DNA of 33,131 nt from Clostridiales bacterium (GTDB taxonomy: Bacteria > Bacillota > Clostridia > Christensenellales > Borkfalkiaceae), in contig SVHJ01000014.1 of NCBI GenBank assembly GCA_015055835.1, positions 1 through 33,131 on the forward strand, given 5' to 3'. The notes under the pieces are model-generated. The model made no database searches, was not told the origin of the DNA, and saw only the letters and a program-made list of their open reading frames with translations. A program made the translations under genes and the position numbers. Positions 30,901 to 33,131 of this stretch are shown here, one piece after another. Each line of letters starts with the position of its first letter. Position 1 is the first letter of the stretch.

Positions 30901-30927
30901 AAGACAAGATTTTATCTTGTCTTTTTT
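30901..30927 (+). terminator. intrinsic terminator after the sugar ATPase gene
   Basis: AAGACAAGA (30901-30909) pairs with TCTTGTCTT (30915-30923), loop TTTTA, with T through 30927. Confidence 0.9.
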
Positions 30928-30944
30928 GTTTTTTAGTGTATAAT
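30917..30944 (+). promoter_or_regulatory. possible promoter of the CdaR-like gene
   Basis: TTGTCT (30917-30922), inside the preceding terminator, and TATAAT (30939-30944), 16 bases apart. Confidence 0.5.
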
Positions 30945-30991
30945 AAAATTAACCAAAAATTTTGTTTAAATTTTACAAAAGGAGAAAGGTT

Positions 30992-32038
30992 ATGTTAACC
31001 GAAGTTGAATCTTTAGTTTATAAAATAAAGGAAAGAACGGGTATTGATATAAGTTTGTTTAACGAAAAAAAGTTTTTTGTAAGCACTAAGGAAAATTACC
31101 TACCAACGCTTAATTTTTTTGAGTTTGAAGATTTTTATATTGATAAACTAAATAATAAAACCTATTTTAAGATAGAATATAAAAGCCAAAAGTTTATTGC
31201 CGAAATTGACGGGGTTACTGAAAAGGAAAAAACTTTTGCTGAACTAATTTTAAGCGTGTTTGAAAACGCTTACGTTAAGCCAAACGAGTTTTCAGAAGAG
31301 GCTTTTTTAAAAAATATTTTAGAAGGGGAAACCACCAAAATACAAATACAAAAGTATATAAAAAGGAAAAATATACCGTCATATCGCTGTTTTTGTTTGA
31401 TTGCTCTTTTAGGTAATCACAAAGCAAACGACGTTTTGGAAATTTTAGAAAACTATTCTTCTAAAGGTAAGGATATTTCCTTAGTTTTAGGAGAAGATTT
31501 TATAGTGCAAGTTAAGTTTCTAGATGAAACTATTTCTGCCGTTTATCAATCTCCAACCGAGTACGCTGAAAGCCTACTTAAATCGGTAGAAAATGAACTT
31601 GGTCTTCCTATTGACGTAGCCGTTGGCGCTGAAGTTTCTAGTTTTTTAGAAATTTCTACTTCATATAAGCAAGCCCTTTCTGCCATTAAGATGAAAGAAA
31701 GTGTGGAAATCAAAGGGGAAGTTTATTCTTTTAAGGGAATGTTCCTTTCAAAAATTTTAGAAGAAATGCCAAGACATAAAATTGAAGAATATTTAAGAAC
31801 GCTTGTTGACGATAACGCAAAAGCCGTTTTTACCGATAGCGAAATGATTTTAACGGCTGAAGAATTTTTGAAAAACGACCTAAATTTTTCTGAAACTTCA
31901 AGAAAACTTTATCTTCACAGAAACACTTTGGTTTATAGATTAGATAAAATTCAAAAAGCGACTGGGCTTGATATTAGAAAGTTCCAAGATGCAGTTACTT
32001 TTAGGCTTATAACTTTATTGTATAAAACCGTTTATTAG
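30992..32038 (+). CDS. CdaR/PucR-family transcriptional regulator
   Basis: 348 residues from ATG 30992 (AAAGGAG upstream). The C-terminal 60 residues are the PucR/CdaR helix-turn-helix (AEEFLKNDLNFSETSRKLYLHR, then NTLVYRLDKIQKATGLDIRKF). A GGDEF-like CdaR middle domain (about 135-250) contains the DVAVGAEVSSFLEISTSYKQA segment. The N-terminal about 100 residues would be the sensor. Family members regulate sugar-acid or purine use; with a sugar ATPase just upstream, carbohydrate control is plausible. Seven bases separate it from the protease gene. Confidence 0.85.
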   Translation: MLTEVESLVYKIKERTGIDISLFNEKKFFVSTKENYLPTLNFFEFEDFYIDKLNNKTYFKIEYKSQKFIAEIDGVTEKEKTFAELILSVFENAYVKPNEFSEEAFLKNILEGETTKIQIQKYIKRKNIPSYRCFCLIALLGNHKANDVLEILENYSSKGKDISLVLGEDFIVQVKFLDETISAVYQSPTEYAESLLKSVENELGLPIDVAVGAEVSSFLEISTSYKQALSAIKMKESVEIKGEVYSFKGMFLSKILEEMPRHKIEEYLRTLVDDNAKAVFTDSEMILTAEEFLKNDLNFSETSRKLYLHRNTLVYRLDKIQKATGLDIRKFQDAVTFRLITLLYKTVY

Positions 32039-32045
32039 GAGAGAA

Positions 32046-33131
32046 ATGAAAGCAAAGTTTAAAAATATTATAGCCCTATCAATTTCTTTAGTGTTAATAG
32101 TGGGTGCGTTTTTTGCTGGATATTTTGTTAGAAAATCTAAAGAAAATGAAATCATTAACTGGGTAACCAGTATTATAGGCGAAAATTACACTTTATATGA
32201 TGAAGAAACGGGGGAATACGTTACCTTTACTGAAGAAGATTATGCAAGGGCAATAGTTGACGGACTATTAGATAAATATTCTTTTTATTTTAACACCAAA
32301 GAATTGACTAACGAGGCTGAAACTAAAGAAGGAAAGCATTACGGCATAGGGGTATCGTTTTGGAAAAATAGCGATATTTTAGAGATAGCAACAGTTTCAG
32401 GTAATTCTCCTGCAGAAAAAGCAGGTATGGTTAAAGGCGAAGTTATAATTGCCTTAAAAGAAGAGGGTAAAGAAAAGGTTTTTATTACGAGAGAAAATTA
32501 TTCTATTATTTTAGGGGAAATTGAAGAAGAAACGCCTTTTACTTTATATACCTTAAAAAACGGAGTGGAACAAGAGTACGTTGTTGAAAAAAGGGCGTAT
32601 ATTGAAAGTTTCGTTAAATATTACGATAGTGAAATGGAACTTACTTTTACTAGTGATTACGGAAAAGAACCTCAAAAAACGATTAAAGAAACTGCCAAAA
32701 ACTTAGGGCTTGACGAAAATACTGCTTACGTAGAATTTACTTCTTTTTCAGGAAACGCTGGAGAAGAAATGATAACGGTAATGGAATATTTCCACGCTAA
32801 AAACAAAACTAAACTAATTTTAGATTTAAGAAACAACGGTGGTGGATACATGGACGTTTTACAAAAGGTTGCAAGTTGTTTTTTTAGAAGCGATAAAAAA
32901 CAAAACGTCGTTGCTTACGTAAAATATAAAGATAATTCCGTTTCTTATTACAAAACTAGTGAAAACAATTATAAAGATATGGAAATAGTGGTGCTAGCAA
33001 ATAAAAACACGGCGTCGGCAAGCGAATGTTTAATTGGCGCAATGATTTCAAGTGGTTCGCTTACTATGGATAACTTTATTTGTGAAAAAAGGGCAGACGG
33101 AAGCGCTTCGACTTACGGTAAAGGTAGATCG
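32046..33131 (+). CDS. S41 family C-terminal processing protease (3' end cut by the window)
   Basis: 362 residues seen, still open at the window edge. N-terminal membrane anchor (about 8-28), then a PDZ-like domain (about 98-160: HYGIGVSF, SPAEKAGMVKGEVIIAL), then the S41 core with LDLRNNGGG, NTASASECL (candidate catalytic Ser 324/326) and TYGKG near the edge (Lys 359). Cleaves proteins from the C-terminal end outside the membrane; CtpB relatives act in sporulation signalling. GGAG precedes ATG 32046. Downstream partners are not visible. Confidence 0.9.
   Translation, partial: MKAKFKNIIALSISLVLIVGAFFAGYFVRKSKENEIINWVTSIIGENYTLYDEETGEYVTFTEEDYARAIVDGLLDKYSFYFNTKELTNEAETKEGKHYGIGVSFWKNSDILEIATVSGNSPAEKAGMVKGEVIIALKEEGKEKVFITRENYSIILGEIEEETPFTLYTLKNGVEQEYVVEKRAYIESFVKYYDSEMELTFTSDYGKEPQKTIKETAKNLGLDENTAYVEFTSFSGNAGEEMITVMEYFHAKNKTKLILDLRNNGGGYMDVLQKVASCFFRSDKKQNVVAYVKYKDNSVSYYKTSENNYKDMEIVVLANKNTASASECLIGAMISSGSLTMDNFICEKRADGSASTYGKGRS

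Noticed and set aside
1..33131. tRNA, rRNA, CRISPR array, transposase, integrase or phage genes
   Set aside because: I looked for these by eye on both strands; no cloverleaf with a GGTTCGA arm, spaced repeat array or recombinase motif was seen.

Overview
The window looks like a low-GC, spore-forming anaerobe of the Bacillota, most likely an uncultured Clostridia lineage such as a gut Christensenellales-type organism. This rests on AT-rich DNA, strong AGGAGG-type ribosome sites, consensus SigA promoters, sporulation and germination genes (SipL-like, SpoIIR, SleB, YpeB, CotF-like), a clostridial-order rnf operon and ECF vitamin transporters. No species assignment is possible from the sequence alone. 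I see no tRNA, rRNA, CRISPR array, insertion sequence or phage gene, and no gene-free stretch above 300 bases. The longest gaps, 8082-8380 and 27044-27286, hold promoters, structured leaders and a probable small RNA.

Layout. 1-2166: the tail of an unknown gene, a strong hairpin, a small membrane ORF that appears to be the frame-split N-terminus of a SipW/S26B-type signal peptidase, and a secreted protein overlapping that peptidase. 2236-7216: sporulation block (SipL-like, IspE, SpoIIR, SleB, YpeB). 7266-8081: unknown gene on the minus strand. 8203-10203: GTP-type PEP carboxykinase with its own promoter, structured leader and terminator. 10211-12121: PadR - DUF1700 - DUF4097 operon on the minus strand. 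12191-12671: two small coat-like proteins. 12682-13292: preQ1-I riboswitch and QueT. 13316-22079: rnfCDGEAB, NusG-II protein, Gx transporter, FMN-binding-like lipoprotein and ApbE. 22122-22641: DUF378 and an unknown small protein (minus). 22700-27043: Lrp regulator, aminotransferase, acyltransferase with zinc ribbon, GltS. 27106-27517: probable structured RNA and a small orphan protein. 27575-28903: ThiT with an unusual N-terminal extension, under a TPP riboswitch (minus). 28895-33131: YfbR-like nucleotidase, MsmK/UgpC-type ATPase, CdaR/PucR regulator and an S41 protease cut by the window end.

The most coherent system is the redox module at 13316-22079. Rnf couples ferredoxin:NAD+ electron transfer to ion pumping. 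Covalent FMN is installed on extracytoplasmic Thr residues by ApbE. NusG-II and Gx proteins are frequent companions of such genes. Several parts are atypical: RnfG is about twice the usual length with three FMN_bind-like units, RnfE ends in a four-cysteine tail, the lipoprotein carries two tandem AGCT motifs in place of SGAT, and ApbE has a CxxC/CxxC insert. Together they suggest an elaborated extracytoplasmic flavin relay; this is inference. Other points of interest are the frame-split signal peptidase, the RNA at 27141, the ThiT fusion and an almost identical 14-base promoter motif shared by pckG and the lipoprotein gene.
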